6,767 bases of DNA, from NCBI GenBank assembly GCA_036393295.1, contig DASWHF010000118.1, positions 1 to 6,767 on the forward strand, in the 5' to 3' direction. The position numbers were made by a program, and so were the translations under genes. Shown here one piece after another: positions 1-5,672 of this stretch. The DNA is from DASWHF01 sp036393295. GTDB taxonomy: Bacteria > Pseudomonadota > Gammaproteobacteria > Acidiferrobacterales > UBA6901. The notes beneath the pieces are model-generated. The model saw nothing but the letters and a program-made list of their open reading frames with translations, did not search any database and had not been told where the DNA came from. The number at the start of each line of letters is the position of its first letter. Position 1 is the first letter of the stretch.

Positions 1-1
1 C

Positions 2-697
2 CGCGCCACGGCGCTGGTGACCGGGCCCGTGCACAAGGGCGTGATCAACGACGCCGGCATCGCCTTCACCGGCCACACCGAGTTCCTCGCGCAGCTCACC
101 GGCGTGGCGACGCCGGTGATGCTGCTGGTGGGAGGGGCCCATGGCCCCGATCGCGGCCATGGGCCGCTCCCACATCCGCTGCGGGTGGCGCTGGCCACAA
201 CCCACCTGCCCTTGCGCGCGGTGCCGGACGCGATCACCGCGGATGCCTTGAAAGCCGTGCTGCGCGTGCTGGCCGCGGACCTGCGGCGGCGCTTCGGCAT
301 CGCGCGGCCGCGCATCCTGGTCGCCGGCCTGAACCCGCACGCGGGAGAACAAGGCCATCTCGGCCGCGAGGAACTCGATTGCATCGAGCCGGCGCTGGCC
401 GAACTGCGCGCCGAGGGCCTCGACCTGACCGGGCCGCTGCCGGCCGACACGCTGTTCACGCGCCAGTACCTCGACCGCGCCGACGCGGTGCTGGCCATGT
501 ACCACGACCAGGGCCTGCCGGTGCTCAAGTACGCCGGCTTCGGCGCGGCCGTGAACGTGACGCTGGGCCTGCCGCTGGTGCGCACCTCGGTCGACCACGG
601 CACGGCGCTGGAGCTCGCCGGCACCGGCCGCGCCGATCCCGGCAGCCTGCTGGCGGCCATCGATATGGCGGCAGCGCTGGCGCGGCGTTCACCTTGA
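2..697 (+). CDS. pdxA: 4-hydroxythreonine-4-phosphate dehydrogenase PdxA, C-terminal part (5' end outside window)
   Basis: PdxA oxidises and decarboxylates 4-phosphohydroxy-L-threonine in the DXP-dependent pyridoxal phosphate pathway; it is a cytosolic homodimer that needs a divalent metal. The open frame enters from the window edge and reads RATALVTGPVHKGVINDAG, the family signature, so the GTG at 17 is internal and not a start. The three metal-binding histidines are all present: TTHLPL (His codon 203-205), NPHAGE (338-340) and YHDQG (503-505). The C-terminal TSVDHGTALELAG block is also intact. About 110 N-terminal residues are missing compared with the roughly 329-residue E. coli enzyme. 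Oddity: between PVMLL and LRVALATTH, where relatives have about four residues (ATEE in E. coli, from memory), there are 17 (VGGAHGPDRGHGPLPHP), encoded by an inverted pair of REP repeats. The insertion keeps frame and lies in what should be a turn between strands, so the enzyme is probably still active. The stop (695-697) overlaps the proposed rsmA start. Confidence 0.97.
   Translation, partial: RATALVTGPVHKGVINDAGIAFTGHTEFLAQLTGVATPVMLLVGGAHGPDRGHGPLPHPLRVALATTHLPLRAVPDAITADALKAVLRVLAADLRRRFGIARPRILVAGLNPHAGEQGHLGREELDCIEPALAELRAEGLDLTGPLPADTLFTRQYLDRADAVLAMYHDQGLPVLKYAGFGAAVNVTLGLPLVRTSVDHGTALELAGTGRADPGSLLAAIDMAAALARRSP
128..173. repeat. REP pair, tail-to-tail, inside pdxA
   Basis: Two 23-nt REP units abut directly: a plus-strand unit at 128-150 and a minus-strand unit at 151-173, with their GTGGGA heads pointing outward. 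Each unit has a 6-bp stem around a CAT loop and a GA tail. The left unit has a GGGGCC/GGCCCC stem and the right GCGGCC/GGCCGC, so the one difference between them is a compensated base pair. As a whole the 46 nt form an inverted repeat with 21 of 23 positions matching. It is translated as part of PdxA without a stop codon. It matches the intergenic repeats at 1516-1603 and 2926-2991, so it is an inserted element and not native pdxA sequence. Confidence 0.93.
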
Positions 698-1515
698 AGC
701 GAAATCCCCCCTACCCCCCTTTTGCAAAGGGGGGAAAAAAGGACACCCCCTTTCCCGCGCGCAAGCGCTTCGGCCAGCACTTCCTGCACGACCCGGGGGT
801 CATCGACCGCATCGTCCGCGCCATCGATCCGAAGCCGGGAGAGCCGCTCGTCGAGATCGGCCCGGGCCTCGGCGCGCTGACGCTGCCGCTGCTCGATCGC
901 GCCCACAGCCTGACCGTGATCGAGATCGACCGCGACGTCATTCCGCTGCTGCAGCGGGCCTGCGGCCACGCGCCCGGCCTGACCGTGATCCAGGCCGACG
1001 CGCTGACCGTCGACTTCGCCGAGCTGCAGGCCGGCGGCGCGAAGCTGCGCCTTGCCGGCAACCTGCCCTACAACATCTCGACGCCGCTGCTGTTCCACGT
1101 GCTGGAATTCGCCGGCGCCATCCGCGACATGCATTTCATGCTGCAGAAGGAAGTGGTGCGGCGCATGGCCGCGCAGCCGGACACCGAGGACTACGGCCGG
1201 CTCACGGTGACGCTGGCGGCGCGCGCCGAGGCGGAGGAGCTGTTCACGGTCGGCCCCGGCGCGTTCAAGCCGCCGCCACGGGTCGACTCGGCGGTAGTGC
1301 GCGTCACGCCGCGCCCGGCACCATTTCCGATCCATGACCTCGCGAAGTTCGACCAGGTGGTGAAGCTCGCCTTCGGCCAGCGGCGCAAGACCCTGGCGAA
1401 CGCCTTGCGTGGGACCGCCGGCCCGAAAGCCTTCGCCGCGGCCGGGATCGACCCGCGCGCTCGGGGGGAAACGCTGTCGGCGGCGGAATTCGCGCGGCTG
1501 GCGAACAGCCTGTAA
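694..1515 (+). CDS. rsmA: 16S rRNA (adenine1518-N6/adenine1519-N6)-dimethyltransferase RsmA (KsgA)
   Basis: RsmA uses S-adenosylmethionine to dimethylate the two adjacent adenines in the 3' terminal hairpin of 16S rRNA, a late checkpoint in 30S subunit assembly. From the TTG at 694 the protein is 273 residues, equal to E. coli RsmA. Visible motifs are RKRFGQHFLHDP (about 23-33), the SAM-binding EIGPGLGALT (54-63), acidic EID (77-79), catalytic NLPYN (123-127), HFMLQKEVV (147-155), FKPPPRVDSAVV (191-202) and FGQRRKTLANAL (227-238). Start choice: there is no in-frame ATG or GTG between the pdxA overlap and the conserved FGQHF block. TTG 694-696 is the only reasonable codon; it shares TTGA with the pdxA stop, which fits translational coupling, and no Shine-Dalgarno is visible. 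Residues 2-20 are encoded by a C/G-rich inverted repeat that replaces the usual N-terminal leader, leaving a leader about ten residues longer than in E. coli before RKRFGQ. Function is certain; the exact start is not. Confidence 0.95.
   Translation: MKRNPPYPPFAKGGKKDTPFPARKRFGQHFLHDPGVIDRIVRAIDPKPGEPLVEIGPGLGALTLPLLDRAHSLTVIEIDRDVIPLLQRACGHAPGLTVIQADALTVDFAELQAGGAKLRLAGNLPYNISTPLLFHVLEFAGAIRDMHFMLQKEVVRRMAAQPDTEDYGRLTVTLAARAEAEELFTVGPGAFKPPPRVDSAVVRVTPRPAPFPIHDLAKFDQVVKLAFGQRRKTLANALRGTAGPKAFAAAGIDPRARGETLSAAEFARLANSL
702..755. repeat. C-rich/G-rich palindromic repeat covering the rsmA 5' end
   Basis: The core is a perfect 9-bp inverted repeat, CCCCCCTTT (714-722) and AAAGGGGGG (726-734), around a TGC loop. 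It is preceded by another AATCCCCCC run (703-711) and followed by an A run and a further C5T3 tract (746-753). This arrangement resembles dispersed short repeats of the type AATCCCCCC...CCCCCCTTT...AAAGGGGGG known from many proteobacterial genomes (recalled, not searched). It lies within the rsmA coding sequence just after the TTG start and is translated as NPPYPPFAKGGKKDTPF. In mRNA it would give a stable hairpin starting about 20 nt after the start codon. Outer boundaries are approximate. Confidence 0.7.
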
Positions 1516-1538
1516 TCGCGGGCATGGCCCGCTCCCAC
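1516..1538 (-). repeat. REP unit, left copy before usp
   Basis: A 23-nt REP unit begins directly after the rsmA stop. Read on the minus strand it has the GTGGGA head, a GCGGGC/GCCCGC stem, a CAT loop and a GA tail. Compared with the common form, base pair 11-17 is G-C and not C-G, a compensated change. Its head faces the plus-strand unit at 1581, so this pair is head-to-head. It could act as a transcript-stabilising or attenuating hairpin at the end of rsmA; there is no T-run to suggest a classic terminator. Confidence 0.88.
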
Positions 1539-1580
1539 GGAATACCGCCTGTGGGAATACCGGCCGTGGGAATTGCGCCT
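1536..1580 (+). repeat. Three 15-bp tandem copies derived from the REP head
   Basis: Three 15-mers follow each other: 1536-1550 (CACGGAATACCGCCT), 1551-1565 (GTGGGAATACCGGCC) and 1566-1580 (GTGGGAATTGCGCCT). They run straight into the GTGGGAGCGG of the REP unit at 1581. Two of the three copies start with the same GTGGGA as the REP head, so the array looks like duplicated, degenerated heads filling the space between two oppositely oriented REP units. The first copy overlaps the head of the minus-strand unit by three bases. Confidence 0.75.
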
Positions 1581-1603
1581 GTGGGAGCGGCCCATGGCCG
1601 CGA
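1581..1603 (+). repeat. REP unit, right copy before usp
   Basis: This is a common-form REP unit: GTGGGA head, GCGGCC stem arm, CAT loop, GGCCGC arm and GA tail. It lies 38 nt upstream of the usp start codon and immediately upstream of the possible -10 element. It is identical to the units at 2926-2948 (plus strand) and 151-173 (minus strand). Confidence 0.9.
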
Positions 1604-1609
1604 CAGGGG

Positions 1610-1615
1610 TAGAAT
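1610..1615 (+). promoter_or_regulatory. Possible -10 element for usp
   Basis: TAGAAT, inside the AT-rich patch TAGAATTCAAC, stands out in otherwise very G+C-rich sequence and matches the sigma-70 -10 consensus at five of six positions. It would start transcription about 20 nt before the usp start codon. No good -35 is seen 16-18 nt upstream, where the REP unit lies, so this is only a candidate. Confidence 0.25.
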
Positions 1616-1629
1616 TCAACGGAGCCGAC

Positions 1630-1635
1630 AAGGAG
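1630..1635 (+). promoter_or_regulatory. Ribosome binding site of usp
   Basis: AAGGAG is followed by a 6-nt spacer and the ATG at 1642, which fixes the start of the stress-protein gene. The site lies in a small tandem duplication: GGAGCCGAC occurs at 1621 and again at 1632. Confidence 0.85.
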
Positions 1636-1641
1636 CCGACC

Positions 1642-2073
1642 ATGTACCGCCATGTCCTCGCCGCCGTAGAGACGCACGAAGAAGGCCAGCCCGTGCTGGC
1701 GCGGGCGCGCGACCTGGCGCGACTGTTCGGCGCCCGGCTCTCGGTGGTCCACGTCGTCGAGTACCTGCCGGTCGATCCGGCCGGCGATGCGCTGCTGACC
1801 ACCCCGGTGGACCTCTCGCGCGAGCGCGCCACGCAGGCCGAAGCGCGGCTGCGCGAATGGTGCCAGGCGCTGGAAATCCCACCCGAGCAGGCGCGCGTCG
1901 CCGTCGGCACCATCACCGCGGAAATCGTGCGCGCCGCGCAGGACGCCGGTGCCGACCTGATTGTCGTCGGCCACCACCCGCGGCGCGGCCTGGCCGCGCT
2001 GTTCAGCCATACCGAGGGCGGCGTGGTGCAGCGGGCGCCGTGCGACGTGCTGGCGGTGCATCTGAACCCTTAG
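1642..2073 (+). CDS. Universal stress protein, UspA-type single domain
   Basis: This 143-residue cytosolic protein has one Usp alpha/beta domain. It opens with the usual first strand (YRHVLAAVE), then a helix ending in ALFGA-like RLFGA, a second strand LSVVHVVEY (33-41), and the C-terminal block DLIVVGHHPRRGLAALFSHT (105-124) ending in APCDVLAVHL (132-141). The GHH at 110-112 matches E. coli UspA (CGHHQDFW). The nucleotide-binding pattern G-x2-G-x9-G-S/T of ATP-binding Usp proteins is not met, so it is probably of the UspA subclass that does not bind ATP. Strand 1 has Glu10 where most relatives have Asp. The start is fixed by AAGGAG six bases upstream. It lies between rsmA and apaH with only 19 nt to apaH, so co-transcription with apaH is likely. 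This is the position normally held by apaG. The biochemical role of this class is unknown beyond stress survival. Confidence 0.93.
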   Translation: MYRHVLAAVETHEEGQPVLARARDLARLFGARLSVVHVVEYLPVDPAGDALLTTPVDLSRERATQAEARLREWCQALEIPPEQARVAVGTITAEIVRAAQDAGADLIVVGHHPRRGLAALFSHTEGGVVQRAPCDVLAVHLNP

Positions 2074-2092
2074 TGCACGTCCCGTCCGCGTC

Positions 2093-2914
2093 ATGCCCAC
2101 CTACGTCGTCGGCGACGTGCAAGGCTGCTTCGACGAGCTGCAGCGCCTGCTGAAGAAGATCCGCTTCGACCCGGCGGCCGACCGGCTGTGGTTCACCGGC
2201 GACCTGGTCAATCGCGGCCCGAAATCCCTGGCGACCCTGCGCTACGTGCGTGAGCTCGGCGACCGCGCCGTGACGGTGCTGGGCAACCACGACCTGCACC
2301 TCGTCGCGGCGCAGCTGACCGGTCGCCGCCGCAAAAGGGACACTTTCGACGACGTGCTCGCGGCGCCCGACCGGGACGAGCTACTGGCCTGGCTGAGGCG
2401 GCGGCCGCTGATCCACGTCGAGGGCGACTGGGTGCTGGTCCACGCCGGGCTGCCCCCGCAATGGACCGTGGAGGATGCCGTGCAGATCGCCGCGGAGGCT
2501 GCGAAAACCCTCGCGAGCGCGCGCGCCAACCGCTTCTTCGCGGACCACATGTACGGCGACGAGCCCGACCGCTGGACCGGCACGCTGCGCGGCTGGGAGC
2601 GCCTGCGGTTCGTCATCAACTGCTGCACGCGCCTGCGCGTGTGCACGCCGGAAGGCCATGTCGATCCCGACTACAAGGGGCCCGCCGGCAATGCGCCCGA
2701 TGGCCTGCTGCCGTGGTTCACGGTGCCGGGCCGGCGCAGCGCGTCCTCGACGGTCCTGTTCGGGCACTGGTCCACGGTGGGCCGGGTCCACTGGCCGGAG
2801 CACCGGGTCTACGGTCTCGACACCGGCTGCGTGTGGGGCCGCAAGCTCACGGCGCTGCGGCTGGATGATCGCAGGCTGTTTGCGGTGGAGTCGGAGTTCC
2901 ACGGCTCGGACTGA
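2093..2914 (+). CDS. apaH: Bis(5'-nucleosyl)-tetraphosphatase, symmetrical (Ap4A hydrolase)
   Basis: ApaH splits diadenosine tetraphosphate symmetrically into two ADP. It controls the level of this stress-linked dinucleotide and removes Ap4N-type 5' caps from RNA. The 273-residue protein has the calcineurin-like phosphoesterase motifs in order: GDVQG (7-11), GDLVNRGP (36-43), GNHDLH (64-69), HAGLPPQW (117-124) and FGHWS (223-227), followed by the ApaH-typical LDTGCVWG (242-249). The first motif has Gln9 where E. coli has His; many ApaH proteins, including those of Pseudomonas as I recall, carry GDLQG, so this is not a defect. Length agrees with the family (about 280). ATG 2093 is chosen because the protein begins directly with the conserved first strand; no clear Shine-Dalgarno precedes it. 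The 19-nt gap after usp suggests an operon and translational coupling. It converges on the transporter gene downstream. Confidence 0.96.
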   Translation: MPTYVVGDVQGCFDELQRLLKKIRFDPAADRLWFTGDLVNRGPKSLATLRYVRELGDRAVTVLGNHDLHLVAAQLTGRRRKRDTFDDVLAAPDRDELLAWLRRRPLIHVEGDWVLVHAGLPPQWTVEDAVQIAAEAAKTLASARANRFFADHMYGDEPDRWTGTLRGWERLRFVINCCTRLRVCTPEGHVDPDYKGPAGNAPDGLLPWFTVPGRRSASSTVLFGHWSTVGRVHWPEHRVYGLDTGCVWGRKLTALRLDDRRLFAVESEFHGSD

Positions 2915-2925
2915 GCCGGACAATT

Positions 2926-2991
2926 GTGGGAGCGGCCCATGGCCGCGACGGGCTGGTGCAGACCTCAATCGCGCCCATGGGGCGCTCCCAC
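2926..2991. repeat. REP pair between convergent apaH and transporter genes
   Basis: A plus-strand unit at 2926-2948 (common form) and a minus-strand unit at 2969-2991 are separated by 20 nt, with GTGGGA heads pointing outward. The second unit has a GCGCCC/GGGCGC stem, so base pair 10-18 is C-G and not G-C, again compensated. The pair fills most of the 87-nt gap between the apaH stop (2914) and the transporter stop (3002). Placement between convergent genes is typical for REP/BIME elements. Here it may protect or end both transcripts; neither strand shows a T-run. Confidence 0.9.
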
Positions 2992-3001
2992 GGCGGCTAG
3001 T

Positions 3002-5620
3002 TCAGTGCCGCGACTTCATCACCGGCGCCTGCCCGGGCGGCAGCTCGCGCTCGCTCAGCAGGAAGCGTGCGAGGGCCGGCAGGACCAGGATCGCGCCGAA
3101 CATGTTCGCGGTGAACATGAAGACCAGCAGCACGCCCATGTCGCGCTGGAACTGCAGGTCCGAGAACAGCCAGGTCGCGACGCCGAGGCCGAGTGTCACG
3201 CCGGTGAACACCACCGCCTTGCCGGTCATCTTGAGGGTCCGCTCGTAGGCCTGCTCGAACTTGAAGCCGCCCGCGACCGCATCGGCGAAGGTCGCATACA
3301 CGTAGATGCCGTAGTCCACGCCAATGCCCACGGCCAGCGCGACGACCGGCAGGGTCGCCACCTTCATGCCGATGCCGAAGATCGCCATGACCGCGTAGGC
3401 CATGAAGGACACCACGCTCAGCGGGAACATGATGCTGATGATGCTCGGAATCTTCTCGTGCCAGAACGACAGCGCCACCGCGAGGATGATCGCGATGTAC
3501 ACGTAGATCAGGATCTTCTTCTCGAGCGCGTGCACCACCTCGTTGGTCGCGGCCATCACGCCGACGTTGGCCGAGGCCATGGCGAAGTTGACCGGGCACT
3601 TCTTGGTCAGCTCGCCGTATTTCTCCCGGGCCTCGTCGCGCGCCGCAGTCAGTTTCTTGACGCCGGAGTTCTCGGCGATCTCCTCGTCGTTTCCGCCCTT
3701 CTTCTTGAGCTTCTCGACCGCGCGGCGCAGCCGCTCGCCGTGGACGCCGATCTCGCGCCGTGCGGCGGTCTTGTTCGTGCAGTAGGCCTCGTCGACGTCG
3801 TTGTGCGTCTCGAAGTACTCGGCCGCGTTGGCCTTGTTGAACTCGATGGTCGCCGCCTCGATGCCCGCGATCGTGCTGGCCCGGTGATCCGACGTGAAGA
3901 TGAACATCGCCATCGCCGAGCAGTCGGGGTTCAGCATGCCCGACGAGGTCGGGATCGGCGTGATCGCCTGGACCATGGTGAAGCGGTTGCGCGGCAGCAC
4001 TTTCCACTTCGGATTCGCCTCGGAGAACGCCGCATTGACCTTGCGCGCGGCCCACGGCAGCGAAATGGTCGAGGTCACGCCCGGCGTGTTCTCCATTTCC
4101 CAGCCGTAGCGGTCGATCTGGTCCATGAACTCGTAGTAGATGCAGCCTTCCGCGTCGGTCTCGGCGATGACCTTGAAGATGTCGGTGCCCAGCTTGAAGT
4201 TCGTGACGACCGCGTTGGTGTCCTTGTTGTAGCGCGAATCAGGTCGCAGTTCGGGCACGCCGGCCTGGCTGTCGCCAATGGTCACATCCTCGCCCTTCCA
4301 CAGGCTCCAGCCGAGCAGCATGCTGGTGAGCACCAGCGAGGTGACCGCGGGCACCGGACGCACGATCTTGGCGAGGAGCTTCCACAGGCCGTCGAACGCC
4401 GCATCCCGCGTTTCCTGCTTGCGCGCGAAGGCGTCCGGGTCGCCGATGTTCACCCAGGTCAGCCAGATCGGCATCATCACCTTGTTGGTAATGACGATCG
4501 CGATCATGCCCAGCATGGCGTTGATCGCCATCTCGCGGATGATCTCGATCGGGATCAGGTAGATCGTCGCGAAACCGAACACGTCGGTGAAGATCGCCAT
4601 CGTCCCGTAGATGGCCAGGCGCCGCCACGTTTCCAGCGAGGCGTCGTAGCTGTTGCGGTGGTTGTCGTGGATCTCGCCAACCCAGGCGTTCACGTACTGC
4701 ACGCCATGGCTCACGCTGACCGCGAGGATCAGGAACGGCACCAGGATCGCGAACGGATCGAGGCCGTAGCCGAGCAGCTTGAGCAGGCCGAACTCCCAGA
4801 TCACGGCGGTGATCGAGCAGGCCAGCGGCAGCCAGGCCAGCCGGATCGAGCCGATGTAGAGCCACAGCAGGAAGAACGTCATGACCAGCGTCAGCCCGAA
4901 GAAGCCGACCACTTCGAGCGTCGCGTCGATGACGTCGCCGACCACCTTGGCGAAACCGAGGATGTGGACCTGGACGTCCGCGTCCTGGTACTTGCCGCGG
5001 ATCGTGTTCTCGAGCTCGGTCGCCACCTTCTGGTAGTCGAGCTTCTGCCCGGTGACCGGATCGACCTCGAGCAGCTCGGCGAAGATCATCGCGCCGCGCT
5101 GATCGTTGCTCGTGTAGCGGCCGACGTGGCCGCCCTTGCCGACGTTGGCGCGCACCAGGTCGAACATTTCCTGGGTCGGCTGGTATTCGGCCGGGATCAC
5201 GTTGCCGCCGGAGAAACCGCCCTCGACCACTTCGAGGTAGCGCACGTCCGGCGTGAACAGCGACGACACGCGCGAGCGGTCGATGCCGGGCAGGAAGAAC
5301 ACGTCGTCGGTGACGGCCTTCAGCTTCGACAGGAACTTCTCGTTGTAGATGTCGCCGTCCTTCTGGATCAGCGCGACCAGCACCGTGTTGGCGCCGCCAA
5401 AGTCGTCCTGGTACTGCTTCAGCACCTGCATGTACGGGTGCTGCAGCGGGATGGACTTGTCGAACCCGGCGTCGCGCTGGATCAGCGCCGCCTGCCAGGC
5501 CAGCAGGGCGGTGATGCCCAGCAGGATGCCCATGGTGAGCTTGCGCCGGGAGTAGATCAGCGGCTCGATCGCCCGCAGGATTTTTTCCGCGGTGCTCGGT
5601 GCCCCGGTTTCCGTGGTCAT
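3002..5620 (-). CDS. RND/MMPL-family inner-membrane transporter
   Basis: This 872-residue protein has the twofold RND/MMPL layout. TM1 is at about 28-47, the first periplasmic loop at 50-230, TM2-6 at about 233-390, TM7 at about 424-441, the second periplasmic loop at 445-700 and TM8-12 at about 701-855. The TM4-like segment carries FAILVPFLILAVSVSHGVQY (290-309) and the matching segment of the second half carries GIGVDYGIYVY (765-775), the RND signature with an Asp in the membrane. At 872 residues it is shorter than AcrB-type pumps (about 1,040), which agrees with the lipid/hydrophobic-compound exporter branch; no substrate can be named. A Lys/Arg/Glu-rich stretch at about 618-674, flanked by Cys614 and Cys675, looks like an added helical hairpin in the second loop. 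The ATG at 5618-5620 has GAGGAGAG 8-10 nt upstream. It lies 52 nt downstream of the YCF48-type gene on the same strand; no membrane-fusion or outer-membrane channel gene is present in the window. Confidence 0.9.
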   Translation of the reverse strand: MTTETGAPSTAEKILRAIEPLIYSRRKLTMGILLGITALLAWQAALIQRDAGFDKSIPLQHPYMQVLKQYQDDFGGANTVLVALIQKDGDIYNEKFLSKLKAVTDDVFFLPGIDRSRVSSLFTPDVRYLEVVEGGFSGGNVIPAEYQPTQEMFDLVRANVGKGGHVGRYTSNDQRGAMIFAELLEVDPVTGQKLDYQKVATELENTIRGKYQDADVQVHILGFAKVVGDVIDATLEVVGFFGLTLVMTFFLLWLYIGSIRLAWLPLACSITAVIWEFGLLKLLGYGLDPFAILVPFLILAVSVSHGVQYVNAWVGEIHDNHRNSYDASLETWRRLAIYGTMAIFTDVFGFATIYLIPIEIIREMAINAMLGMIAIVITNKVMMPIWLTWVNIGDPDAFARKQETRDAAFDGLWKLLAKIVRPVPAVTSLVLTSMLLGWSLWKGEDVTIGDSQAGVPELRPDSRYNKDTNAVVTNFKLGTDIFKVIAETDAEGCIYYEFMDQIDRYGWEMENTPGVTSTISLPWAARKVNAAFSEANPKWKVLPRNRFTMVQAITPIPTSSGMLNPDCSAMAMFIFTSDHRASTIAGIEAATIEFNKANAAEYFETHNDVDEAYCTNKTAARREIGVHGERLRRAVEKLKKKGGNDEEIAENSGVKKLTAARDEAREKYGELTKKCPVNFAMASANVGVMAATNEVVHALEKKILIYVYIAIILAVALSFWHEKIPSIISIMFPLSVVSFMAYAVMAIFGIGMKVATLPVVALAVGIGVDYGIYVYATFADAVAGGFKFEQAYERTLKMTGKAVVFTGVTLGLGVATWLFSDLQFQRDMGVLLVFMFTANMFGAILVLPALARFLLSERELPPGQAPVMKSRH

Positions 5621-5628
5621 CGGTGTTG

Positions 5629-5636
5629 CTCTCCTC
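5629..5636 (-). promoter_or_regulatory. Ribosome binding site of the transporter gene
   Basis: On the minus strand GAGGAGAG precedes the ATG (5618-5620) with an 8-nt spacer. It supports this start and independent initiation, despite the closeness of the upstream gene. Confidence 0.75.
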
Positions 5637-5641
5637 GACGG

Positions 5642-5661
5642 GGACGGACTCGAGTCCGTCC
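5642..5661. repeat. Perfect 20-bp palindrome between the two minus-strand genes
   Basis: GGACGGACTCGAGTCCGTCC equals its own reverse complement. In RNA it can form an 8-bp stem with a TCGA loop. It lies 11 nt after the YCF48-type stop codon and 5 nt upstream of the transporter's ribosome binding site. There is no T-run, so it is more likely a processing or stability hairpin, a repeat unit, or a dimeric protein-binding site than a terminator. No second copy is seen in the window. Confidence 0.8.
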
Positions 5662-5672
5662 TCTGTTATCCC

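Noticed and set aside
714..734. The C6/G6 hairpin read as a rho-independent terminator after pdxA
   Set aside because: The stem is followed by an A run, not a T run, on the plus strand, and it lies inside the open rsmA frame. On the minus strand there is no gene for it to end.
1536..1603. A possible CRISPR-like array
   Set aside because: The 15-bp units are contiguous, without unique spacers, and match the REP head; no cas genes are present.
1573..1641. An upstream in-frame TTG start at 1573 for the usp gene
   Set aside because: The extension would only translate a REP unit, Usp domains start with the strand seen right after ATG 1642, and a good ribosome binding site precedes that ATG.
1191..1916. 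A 241-codon minus-strand frame spanning the rsmA 3' end, the repeats and usp
   Set aside because: It crosses two well-supported genes and the repeat region, is Ser/Arg/Ala-rich and low in complexity, and has no recognisable motif.
1524..2153. A plus-strand frame starting in the REP region and running over usp in another frame
   Set aside because: It translates the repeats and then an Arg/Ala/Pro-rich shadow of usp. The AAGGAG-ATG start and Usp motifs support the 1642 frame.
2902..2918. A small CGGCT...AGCCG inverted repeat over the apaH stop codon
   Set aside because: It has only 5 bp with a 7-nt loop, no T-run, and is common by chance in such G+C-rich DNA.
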